Assembly (NCBI GenBank): GCA_963669155.1
Contig: OZ022580.1
Coordinates: forward strand, 25,727,299 to 25,791,298
Length of the DNA: 64,000 nucleotides
Direction: 5' to 3'
Source of the DNA: Arbacia lixula
Taxonomy: Eukaryota > Echinodermata > Echinoidea > Arbacioida > Arbaciidae
Position numbers and translations under genes: made by a program. Within the stretch, counting starts at the first letter, position 1. Each line of letters begins with the position of its first letter. The notes under the pieces are model-generated. The model was not told the origin of the DNA, did no database searches, and worked only from the letters and a program-made list of their open reading frames with translations. Shown here one piece after another: positions 1 through 15,100 of this stretch.

Positions 1-78
1 CCTTGCAATTAATAGAAACGTAAGCATATAACGTTGATTAGAGAAATTCATGTAATTTTACACTTTTATTCACTCTAG

Positions 79-192
79 ACATTGACGACTGCACACCTAG
101 CCCATGTGAAAATGGCGCTTCCTGCACCGATGAAGTGAACGGATATCGTTGTACGTGTGTACCTGGCTACACTGGCAACGAGTGTCAAACAG
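79..192 (+). CDS. aGPCR exon: cbEGF 1
   Basis: This 114-bp phase 1-1 exon follows a tctag acceptor and ends at cag/gtatgt. It encodes one six-Cys calcium-binding EGF (DIDDC start). [10 protein letters not shown] fits the Asp/Asn hydroxylation motif and CENGASC fits the O-fucose motif. It is the first complete exon in the window; earlier exons lie upstream. Confidence 0.92.
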
Positions 193-3100
193 GTATGTTT
201 CCATCATTCTTTGTCTTACATATTTAAATAGTAAATTGCAGTTAATGAAAGTTGATAACTAATAAGCCTCTTAGTTTCTTGAATGGTCAATTTCGTGAAT
301 GCAAATTAAAGATTATCATTATATTATTTCGAAGCATATTACGATACAGGTTCATAGAACATAAAATTTATTTTGGTGTCTGATCAAGTACTGAAACCTA
401 ACAATGCGATTAAAATCCTTGCCATTGACAGAGACGTAGGCATTAAAGGTTTATAAGAAAAATGCATGTGATTTGACTCTTTCATTGACTCTAGACATTG
501 ACGACTGCACACCGAGCCCATGTGAAAATGGCGCTGCCTGCACCGATGAAGTGAACGGATATCTTTGTACGTGTGTACCTGGCTACACTGGCAACGAGTG
601 TCAAACAGGTATGTTTCCATTATTTTTGTCTTACATATTGAAATAGTAAATTGCAATTAATAAGAGTTGATGCTTGGTTAAGAGAAATGCATGTGATTTT
701 ACTCTTTCATTTACTCTAGACATTGACGAGTGCACACCGAGCCCATGTGAAAATGGCGCTTCCTGCATCGATGAAGTGAACGGATATCGTTGTACGTGTG
801 TACCTGGATACACTGGCAACGAGTGTCAAACAGGTAAGTTTTAATTATTTTTTGAATGCCATATTTCAAAAGTTAATAAGAGTTGATGCTTGGTTAAGAG
901 CAATGCATGTGATTTTACTCTTTCATTTTCTCTAGACATTGACGAGTGCATATCGAGCCCATGTGAAAATGGCGCTTCCTGCACCGATGAAGTGAACGGA
1001 TATCGTTGTACGTGTGTACCTGGATACACTGGCAACGAGTGTCAAACAGGTAAGTTTTGATTATTTTTTGAATGCCATATTTCAAAAATTAATTGCAATT
1101 AATAAGAATCCATGGCCAATATCATCTTTGTTCCATGAAAGATCAACCTAATGCAAAATGAAGATAACCATCATATCAATACGAAACATATTAGGATATA
1201 GGTTCATAGAACATAAGATTTATCATTGCGTGTGATCAACAACTCAAACTTAACAATGTGATCAAAACCCTTGCAATTAATAGAAACGTAAGCATATAAC
1301 GTTGATTAGAGAAATTCATGTAATTTTACACTTTTATTCACTCTAGACATTGACGACTGCACACCTAGCCCATGTGAAAATGGCGCTTCCTGCACCGATG
1401 AAGTGAACGGATATCGTTGTACGTGTGTACCTGGCTACACTGGCAACGAGTGTCAAACAGGTATGTTTCCATCATTCTTTGTCTTACATATTTAAATAGT
1501 AAATTGCAGTTAATGAAAGTTGATAACTAATAAGCCTCTTAGTTTCTTGAATGTTCAATTTCGTGAATGCAAATTAAAGATTATCATTATATTATTTCGA
1601 AGCATATTACGATACAGGTTCATAGAACATAAAATTTATTTTGGTGTCTGATCAAGTACTGAAACCTAACAATGCGATTAAAATCCTTGCCATTGACAGA
1701 GACGTAGGCATTAAAGGTTTATAAGAAAAATGCATGTGATTTGACTTTTTCATTGACTCTAGACATTGACGACTGCACACCGAGCCCATGTGAAAATGGC
1801 GCTGCCTGCACCGATGAAGTGAACGGATATCTTTGTACGTGTGTACCTGGCTACACTGGCAACGAGTGTCAAACAGGTATGTTTGCATTATTTTTGTCTT
1901 ACATATTGAAATAGTAAATTGCAATTAATAAGAGTTGATGCTTGGTTAAGAGCAATGCATGTGATTTTACTCTTTCATTTACTCTAGACATTGACGAGTG
2001 CACGCCGAGCCCATGTGAAAATGGCGCTTCCTGCATCGATGAAGTGAACGGATATCGTTGTACATGTGTACTTGGATACACTGGCAACGAGTGTCAAACA
2101 GGTAAGTTTTAATTATTTTTGGAATTCCATATTTCAAAAGTTAATTGCAATTAATAATAATCCATGGCAAATATCATCTTTGTTCCATGAAAGATCAACC
2201 TAATGCAAAATGAAGATAACCATCATATCAATTCGAAGCATATTAGGATATAGGTTCATAGAACATAAGATTTATCATTGCGTGTGATCAACAACTCAAA
2301 CTTAACAATGCGATCAAAACCCTTGCAATTAATAGAAACGTAAGCATATAACGTTGATTAGAGAAATTCAATTAATTTTACACTTTTATTCACTCTAGAC
2401 ATTGACGACTGCACACCGAGCCCATGTGAAAATGGCGCTTCCTGCACCGATGAAGTGAACGGATATCGTTGTACGTGTGTACCTGGCTACACTGGTAACG
2501 AGTGTCAAACAGGTATGTTTCCATCATTCTTTGTCTTACATATTTAAATAGTAAATTGCAGTTTATGAAAGTTGATAACTAATAAGCCTCTTAGTTTCTT
2601 GAATGGTCAATTTCGTGAATGCAAATTAAAGATTATCATTATATTATTTCGAAGCATATTACGATACAGGTTCATAGAACATAAAATTTATTTTGGTGTC
2701 TGATCAAGTACTGAAACTTAACAATGCGATTAAAATCCTTGCCATTGACAGAGACGTGGGCATTAAAGGTTTATAAGAAAAATGCATGTGATTTGACTTT
2801 TTCATTCACTCTAGACATTGACGACTGCACAACGAGCCCATGTGAAAATGGCGCTTCCTGCACCGATGAAGTGAACGGATATCGTTGTACGTGTGTACCT
2901 GGCTACACTGGTAACGAGTGTCAAACAGGTATGTTTCCATCATTCTTTGTCTTACATATTTAAATAGTAAATTGCAGTTAATGAAAGTTGATAACTAATA
3001 AGCCTCTTAGTTTCTTGAATGGTCAATTTCGTGAATGCAAATTAAAGATTATCATTATATTATTTCGAAGCATATTACGATACAGGTTCATAGAACATAA

Positions 3101-6100
3101 AATTTATTTTGGTGTCTGATCAAGTACTGAAACCTAACAATGCGATTAAAATCCTTGCCATTGACAGAGACGTAGGCATTAAAGGTTTATAAGAAAAATG
3201 CATGTGATTTGACTCTTTCATTGACTCTAGACATTGACGACTGCACACCGAGCCCATGTGAAAATGGCGCTGCCTGCACCGATGAAGTGAACGGATATCT
3301 TTGTACGTGTGTACCTGGCTACACTGGCAACGAGTGTCAAACAGGTATGTTTCCATTATTTTTGTCTTACATATTGAAATAGTAAATTGCAATTAATAAG
3401 AGTTGATGCTTGGTTAAGAGCAATGCATGTGATTTTACTCTTTCATTTACTCTAGACATTGACGAGTGCACACCGAGCCCATGTGAAAATGTCGCTTCCT
3501 GCATCGATGAAGTGAACGGATATCGTTGTACGTGTGTACCTGGATACACTGGCAACGAGTGTCAAACAGGTATGTTTCCATTATTTTTCGTATTACATGT
3601 TTCAATATGAAATTGCAATTAATAAGAGTTCATGACCAATATCCTTTTCGTTTCATGAAAGGTCAACTCCATGAATGCAAAATGAAGATAACAATCATAT
3701 CAATTCAAGACATATTAGGATGCCGGTTCATACAACATAAGATTGATGCTTGTGTGTGATAAACAACTGAAACTTAACAATGTGATAAAACCCTTGCCAT
3801 TAATTGTGATCAAGCATCAAATGTAGATAAGAGAAATGCATGTGATTTTAATCTTTGATTTTCTCTAGACAATGACGAGTGCGGCCCGAGCCCATGTGAA
3901 AATGGCGCTTCCTGCATCGATGAAGTGAATGGATATCGTTGTACATGTGTACCTGGATACACTGGCAACGAGTGTCAAACAGGTATGTTTCAATTATGTT
4001 TTGTATTACATATTTCAATAGTAAATTACAATTAATAAGATTTCATGACTAATATCCTCTTTATTTCATGGAAGATCAACTTAAAGTAAAATGAAGATAA
4101 CCATCATATCATTTCGAAGCATATTAGGATACCGGTTCATTGAACATAAGATTTATTCTTCTGTCTGATCAACAACTCGTTGTACGTGTGTACCTGGATA
4201 CACTGGCAATGAGTGTGAAACAGGCAAGTCTCTATCGTTTGTTTTGGATCAATTCATGAAATATTCAGAAATAGTAAGTCGCATATAATGAGATCCTATC
4301 CTTGAAAATAATATTGTAAAATATACTTGCTTTTTAAGGAGGTCAATGGTAAGAACGTTAACTAGCGAAAGCATACCGATCAATTTAATGCATACCGGAA
4401 TTATTGTACATCCAAAGTAACACCCATTTTCCGATCAACATTAACAACATAAGTGAGACCGTTGTACTTCCATTGGACATCAATAGCAGTTCTATAAGTG
4501 AATCGTGGAAATTCATATAATTATAATCCTCGAAACAAATCAAACCTCGTCTCCCCAAAATCATATTAAATGATGTACCTTTTGTTTTATGGAATGTGAA
4601 CGCTAAGAATTCGAAGTGAAGATAAACTTGATATTAATGCAGTAACTATAGAATAGCGGTTCATACGATATAACACATCTTGTGATCAACATCTAAATCT
4701 TAAGTACACGAGTGAAACCCTTGCACTGCCATTTGACATAAACTGAAAAATTGAATTTGAATCAAAGAATGCATGTGAGTTTTTTTCTTTCCTTAAATCT
4801 AGACATTGACGAGTGCACACCGAGCCCATGTAAAAATGGCGCTGCCTGCACCGATGAAGTGAATGGATATCGGTGTACGTGTGTACCTGGCTACACTGGC
4901 AACGAGTGTCAAACAGGTATGTTTCCATTATTTTTGTCTTACATATTGAAATAGTAAATTGCAATTAATAAGAGTTGATGCTTGGTTAAGAGAAATGCAT
5001 GTGATTTTACTCTTTCATTTTCTCTAGACATTGACGAGTGCATATCGAGCCCATGTGAAAATGGCGCTGCCTGCACCGATGAAGTGAACGGATATCGTTG
5101 TACGTGTGTACCTGGTTACACTGGCAATGAGTGTGAAACAGGCAAGTCTCTATCGTTTGTTTTGGATCAATTTACGAAATATTAAGAAATAGTAACTCGC
5201 ATATTGTTAAATATACTTGCTTTCTAAGGAGGTCAATGGTAAGAATGTTAACTAGCGAAAGCATACCGATGAATTTAAAGCATACCAGAATAATTGTACA
5301 TACATACAAAGTAACACTCCTTTTCTGATCAACATTAACAACGTAAGTAAAACCATTGTACCTCCAATTGACATCAAAAGCAGTTCTAAAAGTGATTCGT
5401 AGAAATTCATATCATTATTATCCTCGCAACAAATGAAGCCTCGTCTCAACAAAATCATATTAGATAATGTACACTTTGTTTTATGGAATGTCAACGCTAA
5501 GAATGCGAAGTGAAGATAACCTTGATATTAATGCACTACTTTATAGCGGTTCATACCAAAATAACACCTTTTGTGATGAACAACATAACCCTAATAACTC
5601 GAGTGAAATCCTTGCACTGCCATTTGACATGAGATGAAATATTGCATGTGAATTAATGAATGCATGTGAGTATTTTTCTTTCCTTAAATCTAGACATTGA
5701 CGAATGCATACCGAGTCCATGTAGAAATGGCGCCTCCTGTACCGATGTAGTGAATGGATACATATGTACGTGTTCAACTGGCTACACTGGCAACAAGTGT
5801 CAAACAGGCATGTTTCCATTATTGTTTTGTATGATTTATTTCAAGCCAGTGAATCACAAATAATGAGACTTGATCCCCAGAAATCATACTGTATAATGTA
5901 CATTTTGTTCCATCAATAGGCAAATCTTAAAAACTTAAGTAAACATGTTGCACTGACATTTGACATAAGCTGAAGAATTAGATGTGAATATGTGAGTATT
6001 TTTCTTTCCTTAAATGTAGAAATTGACGAGTGCACTTCGAGCCCATGTGGAAATGGTTCCATCTGCATCGATGTAGTAAACGGATATATTTGTACCTGTA

Positions 6101-9100
6101 ATCCTGGCTACACTGGCAACGAGTGTAAAACAGGCACGTCCATATTTCATTGTTTTTATGAAATGTTTTGAAATGGTAACTTGCAATTAATGAAACATGT
6201 ACCACGTTTTATGAAGGGTTGCGATCAATATGAATCGTTCGTAACTTCGATCACATACTTCTATATCCAATTGATATCAATTGCTGGTTAAGTTGCTATC
6301 CGTAATTGTTAATCTTTTAATAAATTAACGATGTGAACATCGGCAAGATTTGAGGTTATTCACTTGAGCTGTATAAGAGCTGTTCTTGAAGATCTCATTT
6401 TCCCAGATGCGGTTACCATGGTTGCGCGTAGTTGTAGGCGCGATTGTTATTTGTATAATGCGCTGTTTAAAATTAGAATTGACAATGAGACGAATTACTT
6501 CATTTTTTAATTAATTTGTTTTGTATTACAAACATACAGTACACAGGAACATCATACACAATTTAATTTCGTTCCTTTTTGACATATGTCATGTTGACTT
6601 ATTTTGAGATGTTGGCTAATTTTAATCATTCACAAGTCAACTTGGCGCAATGCATCAGTAAAGCTAAAGTTCCTAGATAAGTACGCATGTTTCTATACCT
6701 ACCCGTTGTAATGGAAGTTGGTCACTTTTCTATCTATATTTCATACAATTTGAAATAATAATTTGTAGAAAAGGAATACGATTTGAGAAATTTCTATTTT
6801 AAATTTGCATTACCGAAACCTAAATCACAATGATAACACGTAGAATGTGTACATGTCATTTTTATTTAGGTTCAAAACATATTTTATGTACTTTGAATGT
6901 ATGTGTACGAACCTGAAGAAAAACAACCACTATCTGAGGTAAATGCATGTATTTTTCCCCTCCTTAACTCTAGACATTGATGAGTGCACTCCGAGCCCGT
7001 GTGAAAATGGTGCAACCTGCACTGATGTAGTAAACGGATATATCTGTACGTGTGTCCCTGGCTACACGGGCAACGAGTGTCAAACAGGTATGTTTCCATA
7101 CCTTGTTTTTATGAAATGTCTACAAGAATAAAACTATCCGCATCTATAAATTTTGAATTGAAGTAGTGATCATCGGCTGTGTCTAAAGAAAAAAAAATGT
7201 TTACCTAATTTGAGAAAGCCATTTGTGAATATCTCATTACATTTTGATATATTGATGTGAGGTGTATTGTGTATTGGTGAATTAGTGTAAGGTATAATAT
7301 AGAATACAACAGTAAGGATGCGAATAGCCTAGCCCACATAGAGATGCAGAGAATGACCACTATAACAAGATATCATAGAATGGGACTAAGAATATCCAGA
7401 GAATTATCCTATATTGATTAATTTTCCCATGGTGAATTAAAATTCCCGTTCTAACATGTATTTCATTAATATTTGATCTGTTTTGCTTATTTTGGCGATG
7501 ACATTTTGAAATTAAAAAAAAAAGGTAATATATTTTCTTTCCAAGTGTCTGGCCATTCATTAGCATGCATCCGGTAAGATGAGGATAGTATTTTGCATGC
7601 TGTGGTAATTTATAATTACTTTTTGTATATTCTTTTTGTTACTGCTCTTTATATATAAAACAAATGATGCACATGTTCTTTTTCGTGATCCGGTAGAATC
7701 AGTAACTTTGTAGTAACACCAGTAACAGTAACACCAGCGGAATCCTTCGAATGTCACTTAAAAAAAATGATTTGTTTTTTTCTCCTGAACTTTAGACATT
7801 GACGAGTGCAGTCCGGGCCCATGTCAAAACGGCGCCTCATGCACCAATGAAGTAAACGGGTTTTTCTGCACGTGTGTACCAGGTTACACTGGCAACGAAT
7901 GCGAAACAGGCATGTCTCCATTCCTTGTTCTTGTATGACGTATTTCGTTTATGTTACGTTTAGTGTGTTTACGTTGAAATGGAAAAATCGATCATCGGCT
8001 ATTTTTGAGGAAAAGGTTTTTTTTCAGCTTGCAAGTGCTATTCATGATAATTTATATTCCGGCTAGATGTATGTCTGGATAGTAAGATTATGGTTGAGCC
8101 TTAGAATCAAGGAGAATAGTCTTCGGCTCGCATGATTTTGTGGCTAAATCTGTCTACACATTTTTATGGCCTTCTTGTGTATCATAGATCTGTGCGCAGG
8201 CAGGTGCCAACATGGTGGAACGTGCATCCCTCTAGTAGGTGATGCAAGGTGTGCATGCCCTCCAGAGTATACAGGGAGCCAGTGTGAGGAAGGTAATGTG
8301 AATAACGACTTGTGGATGTGAGTATTAATTCTGTATGTGACACGTGTGAGTATTCACAATTAATACTTACAACTCCCAAAGGGCATCAGTGGACGAATAT
8401 ATTTGCGTAGCCCGCGTGCAGTGCGTGTGGTATGGTATATTCCGTTATTGCGCTCATGCGGCGCTGGAGTGGCAAATTGAAAGAAAGGACTTAACGCCGA
8501 CCTTCTATATCCAATGCCCTTATCCGACGGCGCATGCCAAGATTTCTTTTCGAATGGCGCCTAAATGTGTTCAGGAAATGTTAGCGCGTGATCAAGATTA
8601 CTGTGTGCACATGACATGGTTTGGTGTTACCCCTTTCCATAATAGAAAACATAATGGAAATCCTATGAAAACAGCATTTATTACCATGAGTAGTTGTCTA
8701 CGTCTGTAAATTGGTACATGACCTAAGCTTGAAATTGAAACATTGGTTATTTTGGTCGCTGACAGACAACGGCAAATTGCGTTTTTGTGAACGGAGACAT
8801 AGGAGCCACACGTCAGATAATAAGCTTTAGAGGTACCAAACAGGTTCCTTGAAGTGAACCGGTACGAGATAAAAAAACATTGTTTTATCAATAAGTATTT
8901 CCAAGGTAAAAATGTAATACCAGTGTGCTACTATAACCGTTAAAAATAACTCTATTTGTAAAATGGGGAAGGGGAGAGAGACATACAGAAAGACAGTGAG
9001 ACATACATATCCTATATACAGAAAGGGAGATGAATGGAGGGAGAAAGAGAAAGGCCCCTACAGTTGACACTCACTTTCTCATAGCTTTATACGCGAGACC

Positions 9101-12100
9101 AAATGAATACCAACATTTGAACAACTTTAACCCAAAAACCGAACTTGTCCAAGAAATGTTGGTTTGTTGATGCGTTCTGAGGAGACACGTCATATTGTCT
9201 TTATTTCAGTGTATGATCCCTGCAACTACCCAAACGACTGTAGTGGTATACGCATATGTGACAGCAACCTGACGACATTAACATACACCTGTATTTGCCC
9301 TGATGAGTACACCATGGACCAATCGACAGGCTTCTGCGTGGAGATTGACAAATGCGCGGACCCTTCACTCAATGACTGCGACGAGAATGCACACTGCTAC
9401 CAGAGTGGGACCTCCTACACTTGCGTTTGCAATTCCGGGTTCACTGGCAGTGGGACATCCTGTGAAGGTGAGTCTTTATGTTGGACCAATGTAGACGCTC
9501 GTTTAATTCATTTTTCATACAGCACCTATAAGGCTTTCTCATGTAACACGACATGATGTATCTATCTAGCTTATCTTTCTATATAAAACTTGACATGTTA
9601 CCAACAATAATGATATGGATAGTACTGCTAATAGAGGTCTCATTTACTATTGGTAGCTTCATCCGTGTAAACGCTCCTCTCATGTGGATCCTGCCTTGAA
9701 AAATATGACAATGAATAAATTATATCAATAATTGTTCCAGTGTACTTCCTGCACCTTCACGTACATGAACCAACAGTTTCAATATGTTACCATGGCAGTT
9801 TTCCCATCCATATTATTTTGGTTCTTTATGACCGGTAATCGTTGCCACAATACGCATGGTCTGTCCGTATACTAATAGAGCATACAATATGACGAAATGT
9901 AGCGTTATGTATGCTAATTAGAACAAATATGCTTACATGGAGCATAAGTGTCCACTTTGACCATTCACAGGTCAGGCGATTGTTGTTGCCATAATTCGCA
10001 CGCTCTGTACGTATGCTCAATTGCAACTCCGTGATTGGTCAAATTGGATACCTGTGCTCCATTTTGCATCGCGCCGCGATGTTGCATGACTTTTTCCCTC
10101 CCCCCCCAAAAAAAGGCAAACAATAGATGTCATATTATTTAGTACTGAAATAGTGTTGCCAACGATTTTCATCGAAAAAACAATGACAAACAAAGCCGAA
10201 AAAGCAAAGATATACATTAGAAATTAAAAAATAAAAACATAAGAAAAATTGATATTGCCATTTTTAAATCCTGATTTGATAACAATCCTAACAATTTACA
10301 GCCCAAGTATGATTTCAAGCAATAATTAGCATAATTAATTAAAAATAAATTTGAGTAATTTTGGTGCAATCGACAATTAAATTGTGGAGATTACGTAATG
10401 GGTGACGTATGTGCCAATTTTCATCGCGATCGCGCGATAAACGGTCTAGATCTTAGGGGGGAGGGGGCTATTTTTGCCCCCCCCCCCCGGGCTATGCAAT
10501 TTCAAAACAGCCCGGGCTGTATAGGGTTAAATGTCGTTTTTTGCGATCTAACACCAAACGCAGTGGACAGGTATCCTTGTGATTCTAGTCCCTGCCTCCA
10601 TGGGACGTGTGTAAACGGAGCAGCCGGCGGCTTTGACTGCACGTGTGACGAACAACACCAGGGGAAATTGTGCAACGTCAAGAAAGATCCTATCTGTGAG
10701 TTTGTGTTTGAGATATACTTCGTCGTTGCCTTGGAGAGTCTGTTTACTCGTTCAAAGAACGAATACTCTCTGTCAAAGGATTTCTTGAGAATGACATCAT
10801 ATACGTCATATATCGTCCTTGTCCAGACGCAAAGCAAGAGGCGATTGATATTGTCATCATATTATGTCAAAGGACTATAATGCAATGTCCTTTTGGCTAT
10901 TGTGCATATGTCCCAAACAGTATAAGGATTATTATATTCAAACGTTTTTGCATTTATCTGTACATGACCTTTCAAGGAAACCAAGCGTCTATGAATAGCA
11001 TACCAAATTAAAGCAAGGTACCACTGTTAAGTTGTTTTGTATTCATTTTGGAGACGGGAATGGAATGGACGATACGCACTCATTCCCCATTAAAAAGTAG
11101 CGTGTTAGATAACGAAGCTTTTCGATCTGCAACCCATCAGGTTATCACGCAGAAATGAACAAATTGCATTCCTTGTTTCACGTATGCACGTATTCCTAAC
11201 TGAACATTTCACCAATAGTACCCATCGCCGCCAAAGAATCCCCAGAAAGTCAGACAGTCTCATCAGCCCAGCGAGTCACACTAAAGTGTGACTTTGAAAA
11301 TGCTGCCCAGTTCTGGTGGGAGAAAGATGAGGTTAAAATCCAAGGAACCGACAACCGGAATACCTTGGTCATTATGTCAGCAACGCCTCTGGACATCGGC
11401 TACTATCGCTGCTACGGGGAGGGCAAGCCAAATGGAGGGGGCTCTGCAGAGACCGAAGACGCGTCAATCTACATTAAAGGTAGACGTCTACATTGTTAAA
11501 TGTTTAATACCGTTAAAGGGAATATACTGGACTGGGAGAAAAAAAATAATTTTGAGGATTTGTGATTAATCACTAGTGACTCCAAATGTGGATCATTTGA
11601 GGGGAAATAATTTCCAGCAAGTTTCTAAAAATGAAAAAAACTGAATTTCAGACCATTGGTAAATTTAAAAAAGATTGCTCAAGATCAACTTTTTGAAGGC
11701 TTTTTGTCTCCCAGTATATATACAGTGTATTCCCAAAGAGAAAAAAATCCTAATAAAATATCTGAAGGCTATAAAATTATTGGTAGTACGCGTCTCTTTG
11801 TGGGAAATATAACAAGCATGACGGTTCTCAGTATTTTAGTTACTCTATTATGTTCTAATGTTTTTGTCTCGCCTGAATAAAGTTCGGCAGAGACCTATAG
11901 TGATGACTTTCCCGTTGGTCTGTTGGTCTGTTGGTCTGTTACAAAAATGTTGAAGTTTTTGTTTAACTTGCTTTCATTTCTTTATTTCTGAATCAATTGT
12001 AATCAAACTTGGTACAAATGATCCTTGGGTAATACCACATGTGTCGTCAAGAGGATGATGGGGTCAAACGTCATTTAGGGGGGGTCAAAAAGCCAAATAA

Positions 12101-15100
12101 TATGAGACCATGTTGTTACAAAAATTTTAAAGTTTTTGTTTAACTTGCTCTCATTTCCTTATTTATGCATCAATTGTGATCAAACTTGGTACAAATGATC
12201 TTTGGGTAATACCGTATGTGTCGTCATGAGGCTGATGGGTCGAAAGGTCAAATGATATGAGGCCGTGGCATTATTTTTCTCAAAGTTTTTGTTTGACTTG
12301 TTTTTCATTTTTTAATTTCTGCATCAATTGTGATCACACTTGGTGCAAATGATCCTTACCACGTGTGTTGATGAGTACGATGAGGTCAGAGGTCATCTCG
12401 GCACCATTTTAAATACTTAAAAACACTTAGCACTGTTTATCAATCGCGAAATCAGGCGAGACTCGTGGTTCGCGAAACACTTTGTTTTTTAAATTGGCTC
12501 AATTTTAGAGTTCATGTATAATTCAAATCATGCTTCATTTTCTACCCAATCACTTATACTTGTGTGATGAAGGGAATATGGAAGGCGTGCATGACGTACG
12601 TATTAAATGAAACATTGTCTTCATCATGCATGATTGTATTAAAAAACGTGATTTTTTTTTTAATCCATATCTCATTGAACAATAAGTCCTTATTTCCGCA
12701 GGCTTGAAAGCAACAACTATTTTCCAGTTATGTTTAAAACATATTTGTAAAAACGAGAGACGATCTGCATGCTAAGAACACCTTTCAGCATTAACCCTGC
12801 CAGTACCAAGACAGAAAATACTTGATCACTCGTAAAACATTGTATGCACCTAAACACTGAGAGAGATAAATTCTTCCTCGACCAGACCTGTCCAATGTAG
12901 TGATCACTGGCGCCAGGTTCAACTACAGCGTGGACTCGCCTCAAGATCTGCTCGACTTTTCGTCGTCGACGTATCGCGACGCTGTGACGTGGGCCACCGA
13001 TTTAGTAAGTATACATCTATATATTTTGCTTCTTTTTTTTGCTATATTGAATGACCAGTTTGGAGTGACGGTGTACAAGAATAAAAACATTCCTTTAAAT
13101 TTTGAATTTATTTTTTAAAGGTAGTGTGGCCCTTTTCATGAAGGGTGTAGACTAAGTATGTTTTCCTGATAATCTTTGTTTGGCTTTTACTTGAGTGATT
13201 AATAAATTTCTTTGAAAATTTAGAAGAAAAAAAAAGACCATGCGAAGAGCCTTTATTACAGCCTGCCGGGCTGCCATAACAGGCCACCGCTTAGTGACAC
13301 GATACGATAGTCACACGATACCATGCGTATTACTATACGAATTCTGTATTCGTATTCTCCCCAAAACATACAATTTTCTGAATAAACATAATCCTCGTTT
13401 TTTCCTCCGTTACGGAGCGACCACAATCTGCACCCACAAATTCAATATTCTTTTCAAAGCATTCCTTTTTTTTTCTTTTGATTTCACACTAGTTAAAGAA
13501 TGAACCAGGCATCGAGAGTTTCCCGTTCGTAAATGATAAGGGTAATCTTTATGAAGTATGTTTCCCCTTTCCACTGGTATTTAAGCTGTACTACAATGAC
13601 CACCTTTAGTCTCATTAAGCTTTCGCATGAAATCTAAAAATATTGTTCCCTAGCCAAAAGTTATATTACTGAATTCCTCATTGATATTTACTAAGGTTTA
13701 CTTATTTGTGAATATGGACTTTAAAAAAACCTTACGTATTACGTCTCTTGTTTACATTTGGCACCAGCAGAACCGCTTGCTTCCTGCAATAGCTTCTTGG
13801 AGTTTGAACAAATATTTCAGCTGACCAACATGTGGAACAATGAAATCCATGATCATACTAAAGAAAGGATATGAATAATATCACATGGGGTTAATTTGAA
13901 TGATAAACGTACATTTTTTTTATCGGAAAGAAGTTTTGATTTGATTCGGTGTATTATTCATACGTAGTTGCAAACCGGCTTGGCAAACACGGACGGAGTG
14001 GGTGATAAATCCTTCTCCGTAGTTGTTACGGACGTTCGACCGGGGAGTCTGATTGCGGACTTCAACGTCTTCGTGAGAGACAACGAGACGTCTCCATTTG
14101 ACCTCCAAGACAACGTGACGTCCTCGCTGCAACAACTCGGGAGCCAAACGGGTCTTCTCGATATGACTGAAATCACAGTCAAAAGCACGTGTGAGTTTTG
14201 TGTGGTGTTTTATGAACTCTTGATAGATATACCGTCCGTGTCTTGTTTCACCAGCAACGTACACGAATCTTACGTTGCTTAAATAGGGAGCTCACGACAG
14301 GAGAGCTTTACTACGGGAAGTGTATCCGACCATGATGGTCATCGCACTCATTATGTCATTATGCAAATTTATGCTAATAAATGTACTTTTGACCGCTATT
14401 TATACAAATAATCTATTGATGCTAGGATAGCCGAATGTAGATCATGATTGTCAACCGATTAAGTAACATGCTTGATGATATACATGTTACATCTTATATG
14501 ATATATGGATTTGGTTTTGTAGCTGGATGAAATGTCAACTTGTCCCCCATTAAGCTAAGAGACTGCAGAGTGTAGTTGTTAGGTGTATGTATATGTGAGG
14601 TAGAATATTAACACCAGTTTTAACATATTTCAGCTACGCTTTGTAATGGCGGATTTATCTGCAAGATGTTGCTACAATGTAAGAGAAGGAGTCATTATGT
14701 GTCATCTTGCAGTCCTTAATAAGTGGTAAAAACTATAATAAATCCTTCTAGCCATTTAAAGTTAATCGCCGCGGGAGTTGGGGGAGGGGCGGGGGGGGGG
14801 GGGGGGGGGGGGGTGGGGGGCTCCATGTTTTGCTGGGGTTCAGCATGATCAGCGAGATCCGTGCTTGATTTATCCGTTCCTTCCGGGATTCTCGCCCGTC
14901 TAGCTATCTGTCAGTCAATGGAATGGGCATCTCGATTTGGGCGCGTGTCATTTGGCGAAGGAGCCATTGGATCCTGGGTCAATTCTACAGGAATCGAATG
15001 CCCTTTCAACACGACTAATGGTAGGTGCAATTACTATTTTCTTTTTTCCCAATCTATTTATATCGGTATACTAGCAGTACAACAATGTCTTGAGAGAGAA

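Noticed and set aside
13920..14264. Minus-strand frame opposite the SEA exon
   Set aside because: It is the antisense of SEA part 3, and the plus-strand reading has clear family motifs.
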